Shown: positions 14,721 through 20,672 of the stretch, one piece after another
Position numbering within the stretch: the first letter of the stretch is position 1
Layout: every line of letters starts with the position of its first letter
Assembly: GCA_964345635.1 (NCBI GenBank)
Contig: CAYFRM010000076.1
Location: 1 to 20,672, forward strand
Source of the DNA: WVXT01 sp964345635
GTDB lineage: Bacteria > UBA6262 > WVXT01
DNA length: 20,672 nucleotides
Reading direction: 5' to 3'
Notes under the pieces: model-generated
Seen by the model: only the letters and a program-made list of their open reading frames with translations
What the model was told of the DNA's origin: nothing
Databases searched by the model: none
Made by a program: the position numbers and the translations under genes

Positions 14721-14835
14721 CTGCAGAGCGATAGCTCTGCGTGGGCGTAGGGGCGACACTCCGTGGTCGCCCGAAAGAGGGACGGCACAGAGTCCGTCCC
14801 CTACAGAGAAGGCAAAGCTACGCTTTGCTGCTACA
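14716..14835. repeat. REP/BIME-like element: four GTAG-headed hairpins in nested inverted pairs
   Basis: Four hairpins with perfect 7-bp stems stand in a row: GCAGAGC/GCTCTGC (14723-14740), GGGCGAC/GTCGCCC (14751-14772), GGGACGG/CCGTCCC (14779-14800) and GCAAAGC/GCTTTGC (14812-14828). Each unit has a GTAG head: on the plus strand at 14717 and 14747, on the minus strand ending at 14804 and 14834. The inner two are inverted copies (GTAGGGG, then loop ACTC-C/T-GTG) with different but still paired stems. The outer two are also inverted copies (12 of 14 terminal bases match). GTAG heads are known for REP sequences moved by RAYT transposases. No transposase is in the window. Confidence 0.8.
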
Positions 14836-14839
14836 AGCT

Positions 14840-14899
14840 TCGATAACATATTTCCCGATTGATGGGGATATAGGAATAAGGAAGGGGGGTGGTTATCGA
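14840..14899 (+). promoter_or_regulatory. Structured leader upstream of the purine-type permease
   Basis: TCGATAAC (14840-14847) and GTTATCGA (14892-14899) form a perfect 8-bp outer stem enclosing 44 nt. Inside, ATATTTCCC can pair with GGGGATAT around a 7-nt loop, followed by a purine-rich strand. The permease start is 45 nt downstream. The known guanine/adenine riboswitch core was not seen. It could be a regulatory RNA, a protein site or a remnant of the adjacent repeat. Confidence 0.35.
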
Positions 14900-14943
14900 T
14901 TCATAATTAGGGGAAAGCCAATTTCATAAGGAGGAAGAAGGAA

Positions 14944-16254
14944 ATGAAAAGGTTTTTGCAGGTCTTCTTTAAACTGGAGGAACAGAAGACTAATGTGAAG
15001 ACTGAAGTGGTGGCGGGCATAGTTACGTTTATGACTATGGCTTATATTATTGTGGTGAATCCCGCGATTCTGGCAGCTGCTGGCATTCCCAGGGGGCCCT
15101 CTATGGTGGCTACGATACTGGCGGCGTTCTTCGGGACATTAATTATGGGCGTTTACGCAAAAAGGCCCTTTGCCATGGCTCCCTATATGGGCGAAAATGC
15201 TTTTATAGCATTTACTGTGGTTAATGTTCTCGGTTATAGCTGGCATACAGCCCTGGGAGCAGTCTTCATCGGAGGATTGCTGTTCACTATTTTGACTCTT
15301 GCCGGACTGAGAAAATGGCTGGCAGAAGCAATTCCGTTAAGCCTCAAGTACAGTTTTGCTGTGGGGATAGGTTTATTCATAACCTTTATCGGGTTGAACG
15401 AGGCAGGAATAGTCAGTCTGGGAGTACCGGGGGCCCCGGTAAGGGTGGGTAACCTCACCAGCCCCGCCGGGTTGGTAGCCATATTTGCCTTTATTTTTAT
15501 AGCGATCTTGATGGTAAGAAGAGTAAAAGGGGCCATCCTGATAGGGATCTTGGGGGCTACATTCCTTTCATTTTTGGTGGGTGTGGGAAAAGTTCCGGAA
15601 AGATGGGTTAGCTTACCTCCCAGTCTTGGGCCGTTGTTTCTGAAACTGGACATCCGGGGAGCGCTTACCTGGGGGTTCTTTTCCGTAATCCTTACTTTAT
15701 TTGTGTTAGATTTTGTCGATACTGTAGGGACGCTCATCGGTTGCTCTGCCCGGGCGGGTCTGCTGGATGAGAAGGGCAATCTGCCACAGATTGAAAAACC
15801 GATGCTCGCCGACAGTCTGGCAACTATGTTCGGCGCCCTGGTGGGAACAAGTACAACCGGCACGTATATTGAATCTGCTGCCGGGATTGAAGAAGGAGGG
15901 AGGACGGGGCTTACTTCTCTGGTAGTGGCAGTTCTATTTCTGGTTGCTCTATTCTTTGCCCCCTTCTTTACGGCAGTTCCTTCCCAGGCCTATGGTCCGG
16001 CCCTTATCATTGTGGGTCTACTCATGCTCAGTCCTGTAACCAAGATTAACTTTGCTGATTATACGGAAGTCATTCCCGCTTTTGCCGTAGTTGTCTTAAT
16101 GAGTTTCACCTATAATATAGGGATTGGCATGACCGGGGGGTTCGTTCTCTATCCATTTTTCAAGATAGTCTCCGGCAGGGCAAAGGAGGTCCATCCGGGA
16201 TTGTGGGTTTTGGGGCTTTTCTCATTACTTTTCTTCATATTCTATCCCTATTGA
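14944..16254 (+). CDS. NCS2-family purine-type permease (AzgA-like)
   Basis: A 436-residue inner-membrane transporter with about 12-14 hydrophobic segments. AzgA-like NCS2 permeases import adenine, guanine or hypoxanthine with protons. Family blocks seen: EVVAGIVTFMTMAYIIVVNP near the N-terminus, APYMGENAFIAFTVV (about 77-91), LDFVDTVGTLIG (about 256-267), and GTSTTGTYIESAAGIEEGG (about 303-321), where the family GTST-T-YIESA-G motif carries substrate-site residues. The Glu in MGENAF is often Leu in better-known relatives, so exact substrate preference is uncertain. A strong AAGGAGGAAGAAGG lies just before ATG at 14944. It is probably transcribed alone, since the repeat element lies upstream and a terminator-like hairpin downstream. 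Confidence 0.92.
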   Translation: MKRFLQVFFKLEEQKTNVKTEVVAGIVTFMTMAYIIVVNPAILAAAGIPRGPSMVATILAAFFGTLIMGVYAKRPFAMAPYMGENAFIAFTVVNVLGYSWHTALGAVFIGGLLFTILTLAGLRKWLAEAIPLSLKYSFAVGIGLFITFIGLNEAGIVSLGVPGAPVRVGNLTSPAGLVAIFAFIFIAILMVRRVKGAILIGILGATFLSFLVGVGKVPERWVSLPPSLGPLFLKLDIRGALTWGFFSVILTLFVLDFVDTVGTLIGCSARAGLLDEKGNLPQIEKPMLADSLATMFGALVGTSTTGTYIESAAGIEEGGRTGLTSLVVAVLFLVALFFAPFFTAVPSQAYGPALIIVGLLMLSPVTKINFADYTEVIPAFAVVVLMSFTYNIGIGMTGGFVLYPFFKIVSGRAKEVHPGLWVLGLFSLLFFIFYPY

Positions 16255-16312
16255 GAAATGGGGAAGTCCTCCATTAAACCCCGTTTTTGGCTATCGAATC
16301 TGATGGAGAAAT

Positions 16313-16328
16313 TGTTTCACGTGAAACA
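16313..16328. promoter_or_regulatory. parS: parS centromere site 1
   Basis: TGTTTCACGTGAAACA is a perfect 16-bp parS palindrome, the ParB loading site. Here the symmetry extends 3 bp on each side, giving a 22-bp perfect palindrome (16310-16331). It lies about 2.7 kb from parB. Confidence 0.97.
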
Positions 16329-16382
16329 ATTCAGGCGACTCTTTTCTTATATAGATAAAATATGCGCGATAATTGAGGTTTG

Positions 16383-16422
16383 AAAAAGAGAGGCAAAAAA
16401 ACGACTCTTTGGCCTCCTTTTT
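16383..16422 (+). terminator. Terminator-like hairpin between the two parS sites
   Basis: AAAAAG-A-GAGGC (16383-16394) pairs with GCCTCCTTTTT (16412-16422), 11 bp with one bulged A, across a 17-nt loop; the stem ends in five T residues. It would end the permease transcript 130 nt after its stop. An alternative stem AAAGAG/CTCTTT (16385-16390, 16405-16410) competes with it. A second T-run follows at 16428-16433. Confidence 0.5.
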
Positions 16423-16443
16423 GACCCTTTTTTGCGGCAAAAT

Positions 16444-16459
16444 TGTTTCACGTGAAACA
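16444..16459. promoter_or_regulatory. parS: parS centromere site 2
   Basis: A second perfect TGTTTCACGTGAAACA, 131 bp centre to centre from the first and 35 bp before the patatin-like gene. A pair at this spacing should form a strong ParB loading zone. Confidence 0.97.
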
Positions 16460-16494
16460 TTTTGGGAGACTCTCATTTTTTATAAGGAAAACCT

Positions 16495-17415
16495 ATGCGA
16501 AAATTGAGGTTCGGTTTGGCCCTGGGTGGCGGAGGCGCCAGGGGGCTGGCGCACATAGGGGTTTTGAAGGTTCTGGAGGATGAGGGGATAGCGATAGATA
16601 TTATTACCGGCACCAGTTCCGGCGCCCTGATAGGCGCTCTCTATGCCTGCGGATTCGATGCTTCTTCTATTGAAAGGAAAGGGTTAGAATTTCTGGAAAG
16701 CCCTGAATACAAGCGAGCCAGGCTGGAATTTTTGGAAGATGAGATGGGAGAAGGAGGCTCAACACGCCTCAAAAAGATTGTATCCTATGCTAAATGGAAA
16801 TTGATTTATAACCTTAGTTTAGTGAAGCTTGCCCTGGTCAGTGAAAAGAGGATAGAAGCAATAGTGAATAGTATAATACCGGATAAGAATATAGAAGATT
16901 TGAAGATTCCCTTTGCTTGTGTCAGTACCGACCTCACCTCAAACAAAGAGCTCTCTTTTACCCGGGGGCCTTTAAAAGAGGCGGTGCGGGCGAGCATCAC
17001 CATTCCCGGTCTCTTCCCCCCGTTGAAATGGGAAGGCAGGAGATTGGTCGATGGAGGCGCGGTGAACCTTGTGCCTGTAGACATCGCTTTCAAATTGGGT
17101 GCCGATTTAGTGGTGGCTGTAGATGTGAAGGGGGCTTTCCCACGCAGTAGCCCTCAGGAGATGAAGACAGGGCTGGACGTTATTCTCCGGACCGGCTACA
17201 TTTCCGGATTATTCCTCAACGAACTCCAGTTAAAAGAGGCGGATCTGGTGATAAGGCCGGAGGTGAATAATGTTCACTGGGTAAATTTCAACAAGTTAGA
17301 TTATTGTGTTAAGAAAGGAGAGGAATCTACCAGAGCCGAACTGGTAGATATTTACAGATTAATCCGGAAGAGAAGAGCGGGTACCCTGTGGAAAAGGCTC
17401 TGGGAACCGGGATAA
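16495..17415 (+). CDS. Patatin-like phospholipase / RssA-like protein
   Basis: 306 residues of the bacterial patatin family, serine-aspartate acyl hydrolases acting on lipids. Catalytic elements seen: the glycine-rich oxyanion loop GGGGARG (11-17), nucleophile S41 in GTSSG (39-43), and catalytic D186 in the DGG motif (VDGGAVNLVP). All key residues are present, so it is probably active. No signal peptide or membrane segment is evident, so it is cytoplasmic or peripheral; the substrate is unknown. The C-terminus is basic. AGGAAA precedes ATG at 16495. Its upstream region is occupied by parS site 2, so ParB spreading could affect its transcription. The rsmG gene follows after 4 nt. Confidence 0.92.
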   Translation: MRKLRFGLALGGGGARGLAHIGVLKVLEDEGIAIDIITGTSSGALIGALYACGFDASSIERKGLEFLESPEYKRARLEFLEDEMGEGGSTRLKKIVSYAKWKLIYNLSLVKLALVSEKRIEAIVNSIIPDKNIEDLKIPFACVSTDLTSNKELSFTRGPLKEAVRASITIPGLFPPLKWEGRRLVDGGAVNLVPVDIAFKLGADLVVAVDVKGAFPRSSPQEMKTGLDVILRTGYISGLFLNELQLKEADLVIRPEVNNVHWVNFNKLDYCVKKGEESTRAELVDIYRLIRKRRAGTLWKRLWEPG

Positions 17416-17419
17416 ACTT

Positions 17420-18160
17420 ATGAATGGGTTGGCTACCTCGTTTCAAACAAGAGCAAGACAAGCAGGCATAGAGCTTGCTGGTAACCAGGTAGAAAAGTTC
17501 CTCCTATTCTTGCGGGAACTCAAAGAATGGAATCTGAAGTTTAATCTTACTGCCATAAATGATGAGGAAGAGATCCTGGTTAAGCATTTCATAGATTCTC
17601 TTTCCTGTTTGTCAGGAATTCCGGCGAAGATATATCAAGAGATAAGAGAAATTATAGATATCGGTTCCGGAGCGGGATTTCCCGGGATACCGCTGAAGAT
17701 CTATCAGCCAAAATTCGAACTGACTCTGCTTGAGGCCACAAGGAAGAAAGTAGAATTTTTGCAGCACATTTCCCGCAAACTCGGTTTTGAAAGGAGCCTG
17801 GAGGTAATTCACGGAAGGGCAGAGCAATACGGGAGGAATGGCGAGTACAGGGAGAAGTACGACCTGGCGGTATCCAGGGCAGTCAGTGATTTAGCTATAC
17901 TCGCTGAATACTGTCTTCCCTTTGTTAGAATCGGAGGGATTTTCATTTCCCAGAAGGGCAGGGATATCACGGACGAACTCCGGAAAGCAAGCAAGACTAT
18001 AGAAGTCCTGGGGGGAAGAATAAGAAAGGTCGTACCTTATAAACTAACGTTGAGAGAAAATGAATGGGAGAGAACCCTGGTAGTGGTGGATAAAGCAGAG
18101 AGGACGCCGGACGATTATCCGCGACGGCCAGGAGTGGCGGCCAAGAGGCCGATTAGATGA
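17420..18160 (+). CDS. rsmG: 16S rRNA (guanine527-N7)-methyltransferase
   Basis: Methylates G527 of 16S rRNA using S-adenosylmethionine. It has 246 residues. Family landmarks: LKEWNLKFNLTAI (about 34-46), a VKHFIDSL segment (54-61), the SAM-binding loop DIGSGAGFPGIPL (about 80-92), an acidic LLEATRKKVEFL strand-helix, HGRAE, and AVSRAV with the closing QKG near 174. The C-terminal tail after about 225 is long, Pro/Arg-rich and low in complexity (RRPGVAAKRPIR). A GC-rich 5-bp hairpin lies in its last codons. The gene usually sits with mnmG and parAB; here the mnmG partner is absent but parAB follows. Confidence 0.96.
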   Translation: MNGLATSFQTRARQAGIELAGNQVEKFLLFLRELKEWNLKFNLTAINDEEEILVKHFIDSLSCLSGIPAKIYQEIREIIDIGSGAGFPGIPLKIYQPKFELTLLEATRKKVEFLQHISRKLGFERSLEVIHGRAEQYGRNGEYREKYDLAVSRAVSDLAILAEYCLPFVRIGGIFISQKGRDITDELRKASKTIEVLGGRIRKVVPYKLTLRENEWERTLVVVDKAERTPDDYPRRPGVAAKRPIR

Positions 18161-18229
18161 TTTTTGTTATTGTATATTTTTAATTTTTTTGCTAATATTT
18201 TGGAAATAGTCGGAAAGTAGGTGCAACTT

Positions 18230-19006
18230 ATGGCAAAGATTGTGGCGATTGCAAACCAGAAGGGAGGGGTGGGGAAGACAACAACCGCCATTAACCTCTC
18301 CAGCTGCCTGGCACATTATGGTCAGGAGACACTCCTGGTCGATATGGATTCTCAGTCGAATGCCACGAGTGGTCTGGGAGTGGAAAAGGAGAAAGTCAAA
18401 CATACTATTTATGAAGTGCTTCTGGAAAAGGCCTCGATTGAAAATATCCTCGTTTCCACCGAAATCGACTGGCTTGATTTAATTCCCGCAAATGTAGATT
18501 TGATTGGAGCAGAAGTGGAGCTGGTGGGACTTATTTCCCGGGAGACAAGACTAAAGAGAGCGCTCAACGGATTGAATAATCTCTATAAATATATTCTCCT
18601 CGATTGTCCCCCCTCCCTGGGGCTTCTCACGATCAACTCGCTCACTGCGGCCCACTCGGTAATTATTCCTATCCAGTGCGAATATTACGCCCTGGAAGGT
18701 TTGGGCCAACTAATGAATACACTAAAGTTAGTAAGGGAGAATTTGAATCCCAGATTGGAGATTGAAGGGGTTCTTTTGACTATGTTTGATGGCCGGGTCA
18801 ATCTCTCCTCCCAGGTAGGCGAGGAGGTAACTAATTTCTTTAAAGAGGCGGTCTATCGAACAAAAATTCCCAGAAACGTGCGGCTGGCCGAGGCTCCCGG
18901 TTTTGGCAAGCCCGTTATTCTATATAGTAAAGATTCTAAAGGTGCGCAGGCATACCTTTCATTAACCCGAGAATTCCTTAAGAGGAACGAAGAACGAAAA
19001 AAGTGA
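18230..19006 (+). CDS. parA: Chromosome-partitioning ATPase ParA (Soj)
   Basis: A 258-residue deviant Walker ATPase that, with ParB-parS, segregates newly replicated origins and in several bacteria also modulates DnaA. The deviant Walker A KGGVGKTT has signature K11 and P-loop K16. Walker A' is LLVDMDSQSN (about 36-45) and Walker B is YILLDCPPSLG. The C-terminal LAEAPGFGKP block is family-typical. The frame is open 3 codons upstream to a GTG at 18221; ATG at 18230 gives the standard MAKIVAIANQKGG start with AGGTG about 8 nt upstream. A T-rich 69-bp gap precedes it, in which no convincing promoter hexamers were found. parB follows after 71 nt. Confidence 0.97.
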   Translation: MAKIVAIANQKGGVGKTTTAINLSSCLAHYGQETLLVDMDSQSNATSGLGVEKEKVKHTIYEVLLEKASIENILVSTEIDWLDLIPANVDLIGAEVELVGLISRETRLKRALNGLNNLYKYILLDCPPSLGLLTINSLTAAHSVIIPIQCEYYALEGLGQLMNTLKLVRENLNPRLEIEGVLLTMFDGRVNLSSQVGEEVTNFFKEAVYRTKIPRNVRLAEAPGFGKPVILYSKDSKGAQAYLSLTREFLKRNEERKK

Positions 19007-19077
19007 CAGGTACTTTTTCTCACCTTTCGTGGAGATAGATAACGAATGAGAGAGTCAAGTTTTGGGAGGTAATGGGA

Positions 19078-19950
19078 ATGCGTAAAGCACTGGGCAAAGG
19101 CATAGAAGCACTAATTCCGAAAGTATCCCGGGTAGCTCCCATGGAAGTCGTAAGTATTGATATCAATAAGATAAAACCTAATAAATATCAGTCCAGAACG
19201 CAATTCGACCAGGAAAAGTTAAAGGAGTTAGCCAGTTCCATAAAGAGAAAGGGTGTGGTGCAACCGATAATAGTTTCTCCCTCGGGAGAGAATTACCAGC
19301 TCGTGGCGGGAGAGAGGCGCTGGTGGGCAGCTAAGATGGCGGAGTTGAAAGAGATTCCAGCAGTGGTCAGGAGAGTTACCGACAGGGAGATGTTCGAAAT
19401 ATCTCTGATTGAAAATATCCAGAGAGAGAATTTGAATCCCATAGAAGAAGCTCAATCTTTCCAGAGATTAATGAAGGAGTTTGGTCTAACCCAGCAGGAA
19501 TTGGCCGACCATTTGGGGAAAACCAGGTCAACGGTTGCTAATATTTTGAGACTTATGAACTTACCGGAGGAGATTAAAGAGTTCCTTTCCGGTAAACTTA
19601 TATCTGCCGGACATGCGCGGGTACTCCTCTCTATCGCCGGGGAGAAGAAACGAATAGAGGTGGCCCGCAGGATCCTTAAAGAGAAATTAACAGTACGCGA
19701 AACAGAAGATATTGCAGAAAGATTGAGAGAAAAACGGGCTCCTTCGGAAAAGAGAGTTGCCAGGAAAGAGAAGAGTCCTGAGGTCATTGAGCTTGAGGAA
19801 GAGCTCCAGAGAGTTATGGGAACAAAAGTGAGGATTAAGACTAATCGTTCTGGCAGGTTCACTCGCGGAGGGAAGATTCGGGGCAAAATAGAAATCGAAT
19901 ATTATTCCCTGGAAGATTTGGAAAGAATAATCGAATTTTTGAGAAGATGA
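19078..19950 (+). CDS. parB: Chromosome-partitioning protein ParB (Spo0J)
   Basis: A 290-residue ParB clamp that loads at parS, binds CTP and spreads. The N-terminus MRKALGKGIEALIP is family-typical and contacts ParA. The CTP-binding domain has IKPNKYQSR (about 33-41), the arginine motif GERRWWAA (78-85) and SLIENIQRENLNPIEEA. The helix-turn-helix region has LTQQELADHLGKTRSTVANILRLM. The basic linker (about 220-240) and C-terminal dimer domain follow. The usual arginine motif is GERRxRA; here the third Arg is Trp (W83). ATG at 19078 was chosen over ATG at 19072 because it is 8 nt from GGGAGGT, while the upstream one is only 1-2 nt from it. Confidence 0.96.
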   Translation: MRKALGKGIEALIPKVSRVAPMEVVSIDINKIKPNKYQSRTQFDQEKLKELASSIKRKGVVQPIIVSPSGENYQLVAGERRWWAAKMAELKEIPAVVRRVTDREMFEISLIENIQRENLNPIEEAQSFQRLMKEFGLTQQELADHLGKTRSTVANILRLMNLPEEIKEFLSGKLISAGHARVLLSIAGEKKRIEVARRILKEKLTVRETEDIAERLREKRAPSEKRVARKEKSPEVIELEEELQRVMGTKVRIKTNRSGRFTRGGKIRGKIEIEYYSLEDLERIIEFLRR

Positions 19951-19971
19951 TATTTTTCGGGGAGGTTGGAA

Positions 19972-20672
19972 ATGGTCGAAGAAGAGCCAAAGGATGATGA
20001 CGGATCTAAAAAGAAAGAGATAGAATTATCTCACCCTCTCGTCAACGAAGTTCTATCCAAGATCTCCGAGATTGAAAAGGAAGAAAAGAAAAAAGAGAAA
20101 GAAGAGAAGGAAAAGAAGGAAGGGAAGGAAGGAGAGAAAGAGACTCCCCGGGAAAAGTTTCTTGCGGAAGAAGAAGCCGAGACTCCCCGGAAGGCAAAAC
20201 CCTCTTTGAAGAAGAAGATAAGTCTTGTAATGAAGATTTTTTCTATTTTGATCATTATATTCTTTGCGGGCTGGTATCTCGTGGCTAAGAGATTTCCCAT
20301 AAAAAGTTGGGTTGCGGAACGATTTTCCGTTCTGGCCAGTAAGATTATGAAAGAAAAAGATAGCGTATGGATAAAAAGAAAAATTTCGGGAACGAGAAGA
20401 GGGAAAGAGCTTCCCTCTGTAACGAGAAAAATCAGAGAAGATGTGGAAGGGATTCCTATATACGCGGGAGCGAGGCAAGTAACCACTTCCAGTCAGGATA
20501 GTGTATCGACTATCAATTTTACTACTTCTGATTCTATGGGTAGAGTCGTGCCTTTCTATTTGGAAAAAATGGAAAGCAAGGGCTACGGCTTGATAAAGGC
20601 CGATTATTGGCCAGGCGCTGAGATAGGGCAGCTCTTTTTCTCCAAGGATGGTAAGGACTGCACGGTTAGTCT
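19972..20672 (+). CDS. Membrane protein with charged N-terminus, unknown function, cut by the window edge
   Basis: 233 residues are visible; the 3' end is missing and the gene is not recognised. Residues 1-80 are very acidic and basic (long Glu/Lys runs at about 34-57, probably coiled coil or disordered). One membrane segment follows (83-104), then a basic stretch (105-160) and a folded part starting IPIYAGARQV (161-170) and containing FTTSDSMGRVVPFYLEKM and GYGLIKADYWPG. A pattern of Y-P/A-G-A followed by T-T-D-S and V-FY---L/M---G recurs, from memory, in many extracytoplasmic proteins of unknown function. With an N-terminus inside, the folded part would be outside. GGGGAGG lies 5 nt before ATG at 19972, and the gene follows parB by 21 nt, suggesting co-transcription. 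Confidence 0.8.
   Translation, partial: MVEEEPKDDDGSKKKEIELSHPLVNEVLSKISEIEKEEKKKEKEEKEKKEGKEGEKETPREKFLAEEEAETPRKAKPSLKKKISLVMKIFSILIIIFFAGWYLVAKRFPIKSWVAERFSVLASKIMKEKDSVWIKRKISGTRRGKELPSVTRKIREDVEGIPIYAGARQVTTSSQDSVSTINFTTSDSMGRVVPFYLEKMESKGYGLIKADYWPGAEIGQLFFSKDGKDCTVS

Noticed and set aside
14716..14835. CRISPR array or tRNA-like structure
   Set aside because: The hairpins are not identical direct repeats with spacers, the outer units are inverted, and there is no tRNA T-loop or CCA-type end.
14840..14899. Canonical purine riboswitch
   Set aside because: The conserved three-way-junction core and loop-loop sequences of the guanine/adenine class are not present.
16255..16295. Terminator directly after the permease (GGGG with CCCC-GTTTTT)
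   Set aside because: Only a 4-bp stem with a 15-nt loop; the hairpin at 16383-16422 is better.
16291..16476. Minus-strand ORF of 61 codons across both parS sites
   Set aside because: Its codons are made of the parS palindromes and the hairpin between them; composition is not protein-like and the strand opposes all neighbours.
18161..18229. parA promoter in the T-rich gap
   Set aside because: The best hexamers (TTGTTA and TAATAT) are 23 nt apart, which is outside the usual range.
20031..20486. Minus-strand ORFs at the right end
   Set aside because: Phe/Ser-rich complement of the Glu/Lys-rich N-terminus of the protein starting at 19972, which has a strong ribosome-binding sequence and the neighbour strand.

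Overview
The window is a chromosomal replication-origin neighbourhood of an uncultured-looking bacterium. It was read by eye; nothing was computed. Genes left of about 8.7 kb run leftward and genes right of 9.1 kb run rightward, so both arms are transcribed away from the dnaA/rpmH divergence. The top strand changes there from pyrimidine-rich to purine-rich. A YidC with a large extracytoplasmic domain, an Escherichia-like insertion in GyrB and a patatin-like protein suggest a diderm. A short RemB (DUF370)-like ORF before gyrB resembles the Firmicutes layout. The mixture fits a poorly sampled phylum (Omnitrophota-like lineages are one guess), but I cannot place it.

Left arm, in transcription order: dnaA, a 281-bp AT-rich spacer with phased DnaA-box-like 9-mers, dnaN, dciA (DUF721), then a signalling cassette. 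The cassette holds a membrane histidine kinase, a receiver-GGDEF-like regulator, an OmpR/PhoB-type regulator and a receiver-only regulator, and it ends at a clear rho-independent terminator. A new promoter then drives the RemB-like ORF and gyrB, whose 3' end lies outside the window. No recF is present between dnaN and gyrB.

Right arm: a strong promoter, then rpmH, rnpA, yidD, yidC, jag and mnmE (ribosomal protein, RNase P, membrane insertion, RNA binding, tRNA modification). mnmG, often next to mnmE, is absent from this stretch. In its place are a small membrane-anchored protein, a flavodoxin-like protein, a compact repeat of four GTAG-headed hairpins (REP/BIME-like), a structured leader and a purine-type NCS2 permease. 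Two perfect parS sites flanking a terminator-like hairpin come next, then a patatin-like protein, rsmG, parA, parB and the start of an unknown membrane protein.

The most interesting items are: (1) the kinase plus three-regulator cassette, translationally coupled to dciA inside the replication cluster, with the same output types as CtrA, PleD and DivK; (2) the REP/BIME-like element with covarying stems; (3) the RemB-like ORF below usual length cut-offs; (4) a ParB with a variant GERRxRA motif; and (5) possible origin architecture with three box-like 9-mers spaced two helical turns apart.
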